Positions 1 through 9,101 of a DNA stretch of 32,543 nt are shown here, one piece after another; the first letter of the stretch is position 1; each line of letters starts with the position of its first letter. The DNA lies in the NCBI GenBank assembly GCA_903995005.1, contig CAJEZV010000013.1:1-32543 (forward strand), read 5' to 3'. The translations under genes were made by a program, and so were the position numbers. The notes below the pieces were generated by a model. That model worked only from the letters and a program-made list of their open reading frames with translations, was not told where the DNA came from and searched no databases. Origin of the DNA: an uncultured beta proteobacterium. GTDB taxonomy: Bacteria; Pseudomonadota; Gammaproteobacteria; Burkholderiales; Burkholderiaceae.

Positions 1-261
1 TGCTGCAAATGCCAGAGCAGCAAATCCCGCCCAAACAGCACGGCGATCATAAGCGTAGCCGTAAACCTCAGTGAGAATATCTCCAAAGAAATAGGCAATT
101 GGAAAGAACAAAATTCCGGCACCAAACGGAATGATTCCAAAGTAAGGTAGGTCAATCACGGCCGCTTTACCTGCGCCGATAAAGTTTGAGCAAAGCAAGA
201 CCACCACAAAGGCCGCCAAAATGAGGTTGTAATAGCGATGGTGTCGTCTAGGTGAGTCCAT
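1..261 (-). CDS. Queuosine precursor transporter, YhhQ/VUT family (3'-truncated by window edge)
   Basis: Not in the ORF track. Manual minus-strand translation from ATG at 261 gives MDSPRRHHRYYNLILAAFVVVLLCSNFIGAGKAAVIDLPYFGIIPFGAGILFFPIAYFFGDILTEVYGYAYDRRAVWAGFAALAFA..., typical of VUT/YhhQ membrane proteins; open to base 1. Confidence 0.85.
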   Translation of the reverse strand, partial: MDSPRRHHRYYNLILAAFVVVLLCSNFIGAGKAAVIDLPYFGIIPFGAGILFFPIAYFFGDILTEVYGYAYDRRAVWAGFAALAFAA

Positions 262-352
262 AAGCCTGGAAAAATGGATAATAGAAACAAGAATATCTGC
301 ATTCCTGAAAATTCGCAGGAAGCAGGAAATTTAATAATAGGATGACTAAGTA

Positions 353-1531
353 ATGAGTAAAGCCAGTTTTAATTGGGCGGACCCCCTCCTCCTCGATACG
401 CAATTAACCGAAGAGGAGCGCATGATCCGTGATGCGGCTGCTGAGTATGCTCAGGGCCGACTCATGCCACGCATTCATGATGCTTTCCGCAACGAGACGA
501 CTGATCCTGCAATCTTTCGAGAAATGGGAGAGCTTGGCCTTCTAGGTATCACCATTCCAGAACAATACGGCGGCGCTAACCTCAATTATGTTTCTTATGG
601 TTTGATTGCTCGCGAGATTGAACGTGTTGATTCTGGTTATCGTTCGATGATGAGCGTGCAATCCTCATTGGTGATGGTGCCGATTAATGAATTTGGTAGC
701 GAAGCACAAAAACAAAAATATCTTCCGAAGTTAGCTACTGGAGAATGGATTGGTTGCTTTGGTTTAACTGAGCCGAACTACGGATCCGATGCTGGTGGAA
801 TGATCACCCGAGCTAAAAAAGTTCCTGGTGGATTTTCTTTAACGGGATCCAAGATGTGGATCTCCAACTCCCCTATTGCCGATGTATTTGTTGTATGGGC
901 AAAGAATGATGAGGGCGTGATCCGCGGCTACATTCTGGAAAAAGGGATGAAGGGCTTGAGCGCTCCCAAGATCAGCGGCAAGATGGGTTTACGCGCCTCC
1001 ATTACCGGTGAAATCGTAATGGATGAAGTCTTTGTTCCCACCGAAAACGAATTCCCTGAAGTCAGTGGCCTGAAAGGTCCATTTACCTGCCTCAACTCTG
1101 CTCGCTATGGAATCTCTTGGGGCACCCTTGGGGCTGCGGAATGGTGCTGGCATGCTGCTCGCCAATACACCCTAGATCGCAAGCAGTTTGATCGACCTCT
1201 GGCCGCCAATCAATTGATTCAGAAGAAGTTGGCTGATATGCAAACTGAAATCACTCTTGCTCTCCAAGGCTGCTTACGCTTAGGTCGCATGAAAGATGAA
1301 GGGATTGCCGCTCCAGAAATTACCTCCATCATGAAACGCAACTCTTGCGGTAAATCGCTAGATGTTGCACGTTTAGCTCGTGACATGCATGGTGGTAATG
1401 GCATCTCAGATGAGTATGGAGTTGTGCGTCATATGCTGAACTTAGAGGTAGTCAATACCTACGAAGGCACCCACGATATTCATGCCCTGATTTTAGGGCG
1501 CGCGCAGACTGGTATTCAGGCGTTTAGCTGA
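353..1531 (+). CDS. gcdH: Acyl-CoA dehydrogenase, glutaryl-CoA dehydrogenase-like
   Basis: 392 aa; N-term [29 protein letters not shown] and C-term [43 protein letters not shown] are characteristic of GcdH. Confidence 0.88.
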   Translation: MSKASFNWADPLLLDTQLTEEERMIRDAAAEYAQGRLMPRIHDAFRNETTDPAIFREMGELGLLGITIPEQYGGANLNYVSYGLIAREIERVDSGYRSMMSVQSSLVMVPINEFGSEAQKQKYLPKLATGEWIGCFGLTEPNYGSDAGGMITRAKKVPGGFSLTGSKMWISNSPIADVFVVWAKNDEGVIRGYILEKGMKGLSAPKISGKMGLRASITGEIVMDEVFVPTENEFPEVSGLKGPFTCLNSARYGISWGTLGAAEWCWHAARQYTLDRKQFDRPLAANQLIQKKLADMQTEITLALQGCLRLGRMKDEGIAAPEITSIMKRNSCGKSLDVARLARDMHGGNGISDEYGVVRHMLNLEVVNTYEGTHDIHALILGRAQTGIQAFS

Positions 1532-1535
1532 TTCG

Positions 1536-2609
1536 CTAAGAGTTCAGCTTTGCAACGATGGCCTTTGCCGCTTTAGCAAAGGCATCGTCACTATCATTTT
1601 CAAGTTGCACAAAATTTTCCATTTTGTATTGAGGAAAATTTCTGACGATCGATGATTGATAAGAAGGATCGTAGTGCTTTACTAGCAACTCCTCAACTAA
1701 CTCCGGAAAGCTTCCTGCATCGATGGCTTCGTTCCATTTGGTGATCTGGGCTTTTCCATAGTGAGCCGTCAGTAAAGCAAGTTTTCTCTTAAAGTTATCT
1801 GTGTCAGTAAGGAAGTGATGGTATTCACGAATCAACCATGACACTCTTGTTTGTGTGCTAGAACGCAATTCAATACAAGCACCGTTGCGAATTTTTTCCA
1901 TTAAGGCATCGGGTATATGAACGCCGCCCACCTTTTTACTTTCTGACTCTACTAAGACTGGCTTTGATGGATCCAGATTGCGTAGCGCATTCCAAAGGAC
2001 AGTCTCGAACCCCTTTTGGGAAGGTTGTTCAATATTGGGCTCATTACCCAGTACCGATCCACGATGAATTGCTAAGGCCTCTAGATCTAAAATTTGCGCA
2101 CCATACTGTTGCGCCTCTTGAAGCGCCCTGGTTTTGCCGCTACCTGTCATTCCACAAATCACCTGGAATCTAAACGCGCTTGCAGCAAGCTCAAGACCAT
2201 CAATCACGGTACGTCTAAAACCTTGATAACCACTTTCAAGCTGCATTGCCTTCCAACCAATACGATTCAGAATGTGGGTAAATGCCCCGCTGCGCTCACC
2301 GCCACGCCAGCAATAAATTAGTGGACGCCATTCACGCGGCAATTCGAGTAAGTTTTGCTCAATATGCAAAGCAATATTTTTAGATACTATAGCTGCGCCA
2401 AGCTTCTTGGCTGCAAATGGAGAAACCTGCTTGTAGAGCGTACCAATCTGGGCGCGCTCTTCATCGTTGAGAACCGGAAAATTCACAGCTCTAGGAATGT
2501 GGTCTAAGGCAAACTCCGCTGGCGATCTCACATCAATGATGAGGTCAAATTGATCCAACTCAGAAAGAAATTGATCCAGCTTTAAGATGTGAGGGTTGCT
2601 TGGCTGCAT
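1536..2609 (-). CDS. mnmH: tRNA 2-selenouridine(34) synthase MnmH (SelU)
   Basis: 357 aa; N-terminal rhodanese domain with IYCWRGGERSG catalytic-Cys motif followed by a P-loop (CGMTGSGKT). Confidence 0.9.
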   Translation of the reverse strand: MQPSNPHILKLDQFLSELDQFDLIIDVRSPAEFALDHIPRAVNFPVLNDEERAQIGTLYKQVSPFAAKKLGAAIVSKNIALHIEQNLLELPREWRPLIYCWRGGERSGAFTHILNRIGWKAMQLESGYQGFRRTVIDGLELAASAFRFQVICGMTGSGKTRALQEAQQYGAQILDLEALAIHRGSVLGNEPNIEQPSQKGFETVLWNALRNLDPSKPVLVESESKKVGGVHIPDALMEKIRNGACIELRSSTQTRVSWLIREYHHFLTDTDNFKRKLALLTAHYGKAQITKWNEAIDAGSFPELVEELLVKHYDPSYQSSIVRNFPQYKMENFVQLENDSDDAFAKAAKAIVAKLNS

Positions 2610-2614
2610 TCCGT

Positions 2615-3037
2615 TTACGCACGCACCTTTTGCAATATATCCTCAGGCCAAGGTACAGACTGGTTTGTGTTCATATCTACCCACACTAGGGTGCTACCAC
2701 CTTCAGCAGCCAAGATATCAGGTTCAGTCGTTAATGTCATGGTATGAAATACGTCCATACTAGTTCTGCCAATGGCGCCAACAAATGTCTTGAGAATAAT
2801 ATCGCCTGGATAGGTGAGCTGCTTAAAGAAATTACAGAAGGCATTAATCATGATTACTGATTCGCCCTCTGGAGCAACCTTATATCCCAGGGAGCTAATC
2901 CAATCCACGCGCGCTTGCTCCATATACCGAAAGTAAATGGTGTTATTCACATGGCCATAGGCATCCATATCACCCCACCGAATCGGTGCAATCATTTCAT
3001 GAACAAGCTTGCGCTCTTCAGGAATAACAATGCGCAT
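2615..3037 (-). CDS. Acyl-CoA thioesterase, hotdog fold (4-hydroxybenzoyl-CoA thioesterase/YbgC type)
   Basis: 140 aa; RWGDMDAYGHVNNTIYFRYMEQARVDW motif. Confidence 0.88.
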   Translation of the reverse strand: MRIVIPEERKLVHEMIAPIRWGDMDAYGHVNNTIYFRYMEQARVDWISSLGYKVAPEGESVIMINAFCNFFKQLTYPGDIILKTFVGAIGRTSMDVFHTMTLTTEPDILAAEGGSTLVWVDMNTNQSVPWPEDILQKVRA

Positions 3038-3054
3038 GCAATCAGACTTTTGTC

Positions 3055-3399
3055 TTAAGCAACTTGCAATGCAAGATGGTACAGATTAGTTGAGCGAGCT
3101 CCAGAACGACAGAATGCCAAAATGGGACCCGGCATTGTTTTTAAGAGAAGTGCCATTTCCAGAACTTCAGCAGGAGTAAATGCACCAGGAACTACTGGGA
3201 GATAAACGTAGTTCAGACCAAGCTTTTCAGCTTCGGCTTGAATAGAGGCATTGCTTGGTTGATTCGGACCACCTTCACCGTCTGGGCGGTTGTTAATCAC
3301 GCTTTTATAGCCCTGCTGTGCAATTTCAGCTAAATGGCTAGCATCAATTTGACCAAGGGTGCCGAACTGATCGTTGTGGCAAGTAATAGGAAGACTCAT
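3055..3399 (-). CDS. TIGR01244/DUF442 family protein (Blh N-terminal-like, putative phosphatase/sulfurtransferase)
   Basis: 114 aa; GYKSVINNRPDGEGGPNQPS and FCRSGARSTNLY (PTP/rhodanese-like Cys loop). Confidence 0.85.
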   Translation of the reverse strand: MSLPITCHNDQFGTLGQIDASHLAEIAQQGYKSVINNRPDGEGGPNQPSNASIQAEAEKLGLNYVYLPVVPGAFTPAEVLEMALLLKTMPGPILAFCRSGARSTNLYHLALQVA

Positions 3400-3452
3400 A
3401 AACCCTCTACATAAAGTAAGTAGTAACGGGGTTGATTTTAAATCAGGCGGCC

Positions 3453-3911
3453 TTAGGCCTGCTTGGGCTTGTTTCTATGGGCTGTAAAGAAGCGTTCGCA
3501 GATCTCCATGCCAGCCAACATAGCAAGCACAAATACCAGGGCTTTGAGATGACCTGCGCCAAGAGCAACCAGCGCCGGTCCAGGACAAAAGCCCGCAATA
3601 CCCCAACCTGCTCCAAAGATGAGGCTACCAATAATCAAAGGCTTGGTGATATCGCGCCTGGTTGGAATATGAAGAACGTCTCCGAAGAATGCCTCAGATC
3701 GCTTGCTCACGACAAAAAAACCAGCAAGCCCCACTAAGACAGCGCCCAACATCACAAACATCAGAGAAGGATCCCAGCTGCCGGCTAAATCTAGGAATCC
3801 CAAAATCTTTTGGGGATTACTCATTCCAGAAATAATTAATCCCCACCCAAAGAGCACGCCAATGGCATATTGACTGAAGAGGCCGTAATGTTTTTTCAAC
3901 TTAGCCTCCAA
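3453..3911 (-). CDS. YeeE/YedE-family (DUF6691-like) membrane protein, PmpB-like half-permease
   Basis: 152 aa, hydrophobic; GLIISGMSNPQKILGFLDLAGSWDPSLMFVMLGA and GWGIAGFCPGPALVALGAG motifs. Confidence 0.85.
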   Translation of the reverse strand: MEAKLKKHYGLFSQYAIGVLFGWGLIISGMSNPQKILGFLDLAGSWDPSLMFVMLGAVLVGLAGFFVVSKRSEAFFGDVLHIPTRRDITKPLIIGSLIFGAGWGIAGFCPGPALVALGAGHLKALVFVLAMLAGMEICERFFTAHRNKPKQA

Positions 3912-4338
3912 TCAGATGACGAACTACAAAAACCATCATAAAACCGGCGGCCATAAAAGATATGGTTGCAACCAAAGAACGTGGTGATAAGCGAGACAAA
4001 CCACAGATGCCATGACCGCTAGTGCAACCCGAGCCATATTGCGCACCAAAGCCAACTAAAAGACCGGCAATCACAATTGCCAACCAACCAGCATCAATCT
4101 CAACGATTGGAAAAATACCAAAAAATAATGCCGCCAAAAATGGAGCTGAAACTAAACCCAATACCAAACTTAAGCGCCAAGCAGAGTCTTCTAATTTAGG
4201 ATGCAGCAGTCCAGAAATAATCCCACTAATACCTAAAATGCGGCCATGCAAGAGCACATAGAGCGCTGCTGCAACACCTAGAATCATTCCGCCCAATAAA
4301 GATGGAATGGGTGTGAAGGAAAGCCAGTCAATTTGCAT
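3901..4338 (-). CDS. YeeE/YedE-family membrane protein, PmpA-like half-permease
   Basis: 145 aa; GFGAQYGSGCTSGHGICGLSRLSPRSLVATISFMAAG motif; 11-nt overlap with the downstream half-permease. Confidence 0.87.
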   Translation of the reverse strand: MQIDWLSFTPIPSLLGGMILGVAAALYVLLHGRILGISGIISGLLHPKLEDSAWRLSLVLGLVSAPFLAALFFGIFPIVEIDAGWLAIVIAGLLVGFGAQYGSGCTSGHGICGLSRLSPRSLVATISFMAAGFMMVFVVRHLIGG

Positions 4339-4363
4339 TAATTAATATCCAAACGATTGATCG

Positions 4364-5485
4364 TTAACTGCAAGGATTAGGGGCAAGGCGGAATTGCAAA
4401 TAGCGCAATCCCAAATAAGCACCAAATATAAATCCAGGAAGAGCCAGTAAAGAGCCCAGAGCCAGGGTAGAGATGCCACTTAAGCCCTGTCCTACTGTAC
4501 ACCCCAAAGCAGTAACGCCCCCAAAGCCCATCAAGGTAGCGCCAACTAAATGATTTGCGGTATCTTCAGTATTGCGGAAAGACTCCCAGCGAAAAGATTT
4601 TGTTGCAACAGATACCAATGCCGAACCCAAAATCATTCCAAGAACCGCAACAACTCCGACCGTGAGTACTTTGGATGTATCGCTATACATCATGAGCCAG
4701 TCTAGTGAATAAGCATAAGGAGCAACAAACGATAAGCTCTCCATACGCCCAGAATTGGTGACCAAAAATACCTCTTCCAAAGTATTGGGATCCTCTGCTA
4801 CGTAACCCAGGTTGCCTGAGACCCACCATACAGCACAGATCGCTAAACCAACAGCAATACCGGCGATGAGATTCTCTGCCGTCCAAAACGCTTTATTAGC
4901 CAAGGCATAGGCAATAAATGCAAAACCAATAATCAAGCCCAAAACTAGATGCAGATTAGCGCGAGCCATTCCCAAAGGGCCACTCAGTAGACTTGGTAAA
5001 TCTTGCGGGGTATTGAAGGCGATAAAGACGGTATCAAGTGTATTGATGCGAATCACACCTAGAAAACCACGCATGGTCATATAAGCAGTTAGACCGAGCA
5101 CCATAAAAACAATGATCGACTTTAAATTGCCGCCACCAATCCGTACCAAGGTTTTACTGCCACATCCAGAGGACAAAACCATGCCAAAGCCAAACAAAAT
5201 ACTGCCAACAATAGTGGAAAGCCATAAAAACCGATTGCCGGTATAAAAGCTTTTCAGCGGATCAATCAATCCAAGATAAGACATCAAAGCAAAACCAACG
5301 ATGGCAATACCAATTGCCAAGAACCACTGCCTGAGTCGATCCCAGCTAGACATAATGAATGCATCAGAAACAGCGCCCATAGTACAAAAACCTGTCTTCT
5401 GCATCACTGCACCAAGCACAAAGGTAATGGCAAACGTAGCCCAGAGCACTGACCTACTTAAAGAATTGATATCAACAACATCCAT
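4364..5485 (-). CDS. Full-length YeeE/YedE (TsuA-like) sulfur-compound permease
   Basis: 373 aa, polytopic; FGFGMVLSSGCGSKTLVRIGGGNLKSI and GFGGVTALGCTVGQGLSGISTLALGS repeat motifs. Confidence 0.88.
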   Translation of the reverse strand: MDVVDINSLSRSVLWATFAITFVLGAVMQKTGFCTMGAVSDAFIMSSWDRLRQWFLAIGIAIVGFALMSYLGLIDPLKSFYTGNRFLWLSTIVGSILFGFGMVLSSGCGSKTLVRIGGGNLKSIIVFMVLGLTAYMTMRGFLGVIRINTLDTVFIAFNTPQDLPSLLSGPLGMARANLHLVLGLIIGFAFIAYALANKAFWTAENLIAGIAVGLAICAVWWVSGNLGYVAEDPNTLEEVFLVTNSGRMESLSFVAPYAYSLDWLMMYSDTSKVLTVGVVAVLGMILGSALVSVATKSFRWESFRNTEDTANHLVGATLMGFGGVTALGCTVGQGLSGISTLALGSLLALPGFIFGAYLGLRYLQFRLAPNPCS

Positions 5486-5505
5486 AGCGACTATATTTTG
5501 AAAAT

Positions 5506-5823
5506 TTAAGGTTTGAATTTATAAAACTGCTTGTTGAGATAAGCAACAACATCTGCCTCATCCTCAGGAAATAGGTCTAAGCGAAGTTCGGTATTACACA
5601 TAGCCACCATCCTCTTTAAATTAGCTACAGACTTCACTTTGCTATCGCTACGGGTATAGATCATGTCGCCATTGCCAAAACCTGTTTTTTTGGCATGACA
5701 GGCATAGCATTTTTGCTGATCAATAGCCTTGCCATTGGCCAAATCCGGTGCAGCAAAAGCTGGCGTACTTAGAAGCGCGCTGAATGTTATTGCCGTAAGG
5801 AATCGAATAAGAAGCATTTTCAT
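5506..5823 (-). CDS. Small periplasmic c-type cytochrome (single heme)
   Basis: 105 aa; signal peptide and single CYACH heme motif; conserved-looking tail MVAMCNTELRLDLFPEDEADVVAYLNKQFYKFKP. Confidence 0.85.
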   Translation of the reverse strand: MKMLLIRFLTAITFSALLSTPAFAAPDLANGKAIDQQKCYACHAKKTGFGNGDMIYTRSDSKVKSVANLKRMVAMCNTELRLDLFPEDEADVVAYLNKQFYKFKP

Positions 5824-5881
5824 TACAAATCAAGGATTTAGCATTAATCTTCTATTTTAAGGCCCAATGAGCAAAATTGCC

Positions 5882-6859
5882 CTACTCAGCCTGAATTGAA
5901 AGGTAGACGTTATAGGCATTCATCCGGTTGGCCGCTCTAAATAGTGGCATTCCTTCGTATTCAGACCAATCTGCTTGCTTATAGGCATCCTCAAAAGGAT
6001 CCATATTGATGGCCGCTGCAGACATGGAATCCCGTAAATATTTAAGGTAGTTTCTAGTGAAAATAATGTCTTCGGCGGGCTTCACCGAGTAATTACCATG
6101 CCCTGGAATCACGATATTGGGATTGAGTTTTTCAATCTCATCTAAAGCAATGAGCCAACCCTTGCTATCAGCATTGCCGACGAATGGAATTCGACCCCGA
6201 AATACAAGGTCTCCAGCAAAGAGTACTTTTTCTGATGGTACGTACACCATTAAATCTTCCGGGGCGTGGGCAGGCCCAACGCGGCTCACAAAAAAATCTA
6301 CTCCCCCAATGGAGAGTTTTGTTTTTTGATCAATCCAAACATCCGCTGAAACCAGCCTTGTATCGGCGTTTACCCAGGGAGAAAAATCAATTCTTGAGGT
6401 GATTAAACGTTGCTTTGCCGTCTCTGAAGAAAGATAGTTTCTACCCTCACCTTGTGCATAAATCTTGGTACCGATCTTTTTAAATTCTTGCAGGCCGTAA
6501 ACGTGATCAGCATGATAGTGACTCACAATCAGAGCAACTACTTTTTGATTGGTGATCTTTTTAATTTCAGCAATCAATTTTTGCGCAAGAATAGGCGAGC
6601 CTAAGGCATCCACTACGACGACGCCTTTAGGAGTCACCACAAATCCAGCATTTGAAATAAAGTTTTGATTAGTACTATTCCCCATTTCTGGGTAGCCCTG
6701 CACAAAATAGGTATGAGGTGCGACCTGAATAGGCTTTAATTGAATTGTGTCGACAGGCTTAGTAATTTGCCCTTGAGCGCCAGTAAAAAAGATAAAGGAT
6801 CCCATTAGGATCCCTATTGAGTACTTCAGATAAGCAATGCTAATCCTGTAAATATTCAT
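5882..6859 (-). CDS. Periplasmic metallo-beta-lactamase-fold hydrolase (SoxH-like)
   Basis: 325 aa; hydrophobic N-terminus, zinc motif SHYHADH, VLFAGDLVF and PGHG motifs; located in the sox cluster. Confidence 0.85.
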   Translation of the reverse strand: MNIYRISIAYLKYSIGILMGSFIFFTGAQGQITKPVDTIQLKPIQVAPHTYFVQGYPEMGNSTNQNFISNAGFVVTPKGVVVVDALGSPILAQKLIAEIKKITNQKVVALIVSHYHADHVYGLQEFKKIGTKIYAQGEGRNYLSSETAKQRLITSRIDFSPWVNADTRLVSADVWIDQKTKLSIGGVDFFVSRVGPAHAPEDLMVYVPSEKVLFAGDLVFRGRIPFVGNADSKGWLIALDEIEKLNPNIVIPGHGNYSVKPAEDIIFTRNYLKYLRDSMSAAAINMDPFEDAYKQADWSEYEGMPLFRAANRMNAYNVYLSIQAE

Positions 6860-6870
6860 TTGAATATGAG

Positions 6871-7308
6871 TTAAGGCTTAATGTACGCAAATCTATCTTT
6901 GTATTGCAGGTCTGCAACACGTACCACGCCTGATGGCGTGAAATCTGCATCCATTGTGAATTGATCTTTCTTGAGATTACGATTTTTAAGAGTAATTTCA
7001 CAGACCTCAAACTTCACACCACGGGATTTAAGTGCCCCTACTAACGGTGCATATTCCACATTATTCTTTTTATCTTTGCCACCCTCCATCAGCAGATCTA
7101 CACCATTTGCGTGGGTAACAACAATGATGGTGGTTTGTGGCGAGACATCAAGGTGGTTGCGAATATTACGCAAACCTTTTAAGCCTTGAGTTTCGGCATC
7201 ATCGATGTGATAAACCACTTTCGTGGAGCCTGTAGATTGGGCACTGACATGAGATGCAAAACCAATAGCGAAGATTGTTACAAAAATAAGCTGGATAATT
7301 TTTTTCAT
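6871..7308 (-). CDS. DsrE-family periplasmic protein
   Basis: 145 aa; signal peptide; TIIVVTHANGVDLLM and GVKFEVCEITLKNR typical of secreted DsrE/DUF1791-like proteins. Confidence 0.8.
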   Translation of the reverse strand: MKKIIQLIFVTIFAIGFASHVSAQSTGSTKVVYHIDDAETQGLKGLRNIRNHLDVSPQTTIIVVTHANGVDLLMEGGKDKKNNVEYAPLVGALKSRGVKFEVCEITLKNRNLKKDQFTMDADFTPSGVVRVADLQYKDRFAYIKP

Positions 7309-7330
7309 GACTAAAGCCTTTGCGAATTAA

Positions 7331-9061
7331 TTAAATTGAAGCCATGCCAGGATTATTACTAACACCTTTAATGATTGGCTCATTCAGTTTGACAGCTTTT
7401 ACAACCTTGACATCTCTTAGGTGCCTTTCCATCACATCCCAGATTGCCTCGCCACCAGCATTCTTAGCATCCTCGCTCACTGGCGCCCAGCCTGCAACCT
7501 TGTATGACTTACTAGCCTCAATAGGTTTGCCATTTAAGCGCATATCGGTAATCCGCTTACCAGCAGTTTGTGCTGGATCAATAGCGTATTGCATACCGCC
7601 CACACGCACCATGTCACCACCTTGCTGATAGTAAGGGTCAGGATTAAATAAATTATCTGCAACGTCTTCCAGGATTGTTTTAATCGTCTCGCCAGTCATA
7701 TTTGTGACAGTGGTGTATGGATAAGTAATCGCAGTTTGATCTAAGAGGTTCTCACGGGTAATTGCTTGGCCTGGCAAGAGGCTAGTACCCCAGCGGAAGC
7801 CGGGCGAGAAAGCAATCTCTGCATTTTTCTGCGCCATCAAACCATCAAGAATGAGCTGATCAAAGCTACCATTGAAGTTTCCACGGCGATACAAGAGACC
7901 TTCAGTAGTGGCTAGCTTTTCATTAAGCTTAGCTTCATACGGAGCTCTGATCTTAGTGATCAATTTATTCATTGTTGGATCAGCCGGAATCAGATTGGAG
8001 AAGATTGGGAAAAGCTTATAACGGAAATCAACCGGTTTGCCGCCTTTCACATCAAAATCCAGGACGCCCAAGAACTTGCTATTCGATCCAGCGTTAGTAA
8101 CCAGGGTGACTCCACCAGCATTCTTCACCTTCACCGGAATAGGAACACCATCATGGGTATGACCACCCAGAATTGCATCTAAGCCACGAACGCGGGACGC
8201 CATCTTTAAATCTACGTCCATACCATTGTGGGATAACAGTACAACAACCTTTGCGCCCTCTGCTCTCACTTCATCAATGGTCTTTTGCATATTCTCTTCC
8301 TGAATACCAAAAGTCCAGTCAGGAGTGAAATAGCGTGGATTCGCAATCGGTGTGTACGGAAAGGCCTGGCCAATGATGGCCACTTGGATACCGTTCTGGA
8401 CTTTCATGACATAGGGATTAAATACCATGTCACCAAAGTCTGCTGTCTTAATATTTTGCGCAATGAAAGAGACTTTGCCCTTGAAATCGCCATTGACAAT
8501 TTCCATCACGCGCTTCTCGCCTAGAGTCATCTCCCAGTGAGGTGTCATCACATCAACGCCAAGAGCAAGTGCGGCATCAACCATATCTTGACCGTTGGTC
8601 CAAAGCGCAGTACCTGAGCCCTGCCAGGTATCACCGCCATCAAGCAACAAGGCTCCAGGACGATTCGCCTTCATTTGCTTAATCAAGGTTGCCATATGAG
8701 CAAAGCCACCCATCTTGCCGTAGTTCTGCGCCGCTGCCACATAATCTAAATAGGTAAATGCGTGTGCATCACGAGTACCCGGTTTAATGCCGTTTGCTTT
8801 TAAGAAATATTCGCCAACTAAGTGCGGAGTTTTACCCTCTTGAGCGCCAATGCCAAGATTGACATTAGGCTCTCGGAAGTAAATTGGTAGCAACTGAGCG
8901 TGACAATCTGTGAAATGCAAGAAATGGACGTTACCGAACTTTGGTAGGTCATAAAATTTTTGGGCAGTACTTTGCGCATTAGCAAAGTTTGACTGCAAAC
9001 TCATTCCGCCTGCAGATGCAATAGCCAAGGCCTGCAAAAAATCGCGACGACTTAAAGACAT
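7331..9061 (-). CDS. soxB: Thiosulfohydrolase SoxB
   Basis: 576 aa; Tat-like SRRDFL signal; LLDGGDTWQGSGTALWTNGQDMVDA, GGHTHDG; 5'-nucleotidase-like metallophosphatase fold. Confidence 0.97.
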   Translation of the reverse strand: MSLSRRDFLQALAIASAGGMSLQSNFANAQSTAQKFYDLPKFGNVHFLHFTDCHAQLLPIYFREPNVNLGIGAQEGKTPHLVGEYFLKANGIKPGTRDAHAFTYLDYVAAAQNYGKMGGFAHMATLIKQMKANRPGALLLDGGDTWQGSGTALWTNGQDMVDAALALGVDVMTPHWEMTLGEKRVMEIVNGDFKGKVSFIAQNIKTADFGDMVFNPYVMKVQNGIQVAIIGQAFPYTPIANPRYFTPDWTFGIQEENMQKTIDEVRAEGAKVVVLLSHNGMDVDLKMASRVRGLDAILGGHTHDGVPIPVKVKNAGGVTLVTNAGSNSKFLGVLDFDVKGGKPVDFRYKLFPIFSNLIPADPTMNKLITKIRAPYEAKLNEKLATTEGLLYRRGNFNGSFDQLILDGLMAQKNAEIAFSPGFRWGTSLLPGQAITRENLLDQTAITYPYTTVTNMTGETIKTILEDVADNLFNPDPYYQQGGDMVRVGGMQYAIDPAQTAGKRITDMRLNGKPIEASKSYKVAGWAPVSEDAKNAGGEAIWDVMERHLRDVKVVKAVKLNEPIIKGVSNNPGMASI

Positions 9062-9077
9062 AAGATTCCCCCTTAAG

Positions 9078-9101
9078 AAAACAGGCCTGTCGGCCTGTTT
9101 T
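9078..9101 (-). terminator. Rho-independent-terminator-like hairpin between soxX and soxB
   Basis: Perfect stem ACAGGCC(9081-9087)-TGTC-GGCCTGT(9092-9098), extendable with flanking AAA/TTT; T-rich on both sides (TTTTCTT on the minus strand, TTTTTTATATTTT on the plus strand). Confidence 0.6.

Noticed and set aside
3440-3462. GGCGGCCTTAGGCCTGC inverted repeat at the end of the half-permease gene as a terminator
   Set aside because: Near-palindrome leaves almost no loop and has no T-tract; overlaps the coding end, so not supported as a terminator.
3432-3737. 101-aa plus-strand ORF
   Set aside because: Antisense to a clear YeeE/YedE half-permease; no domain, no plausible start context.
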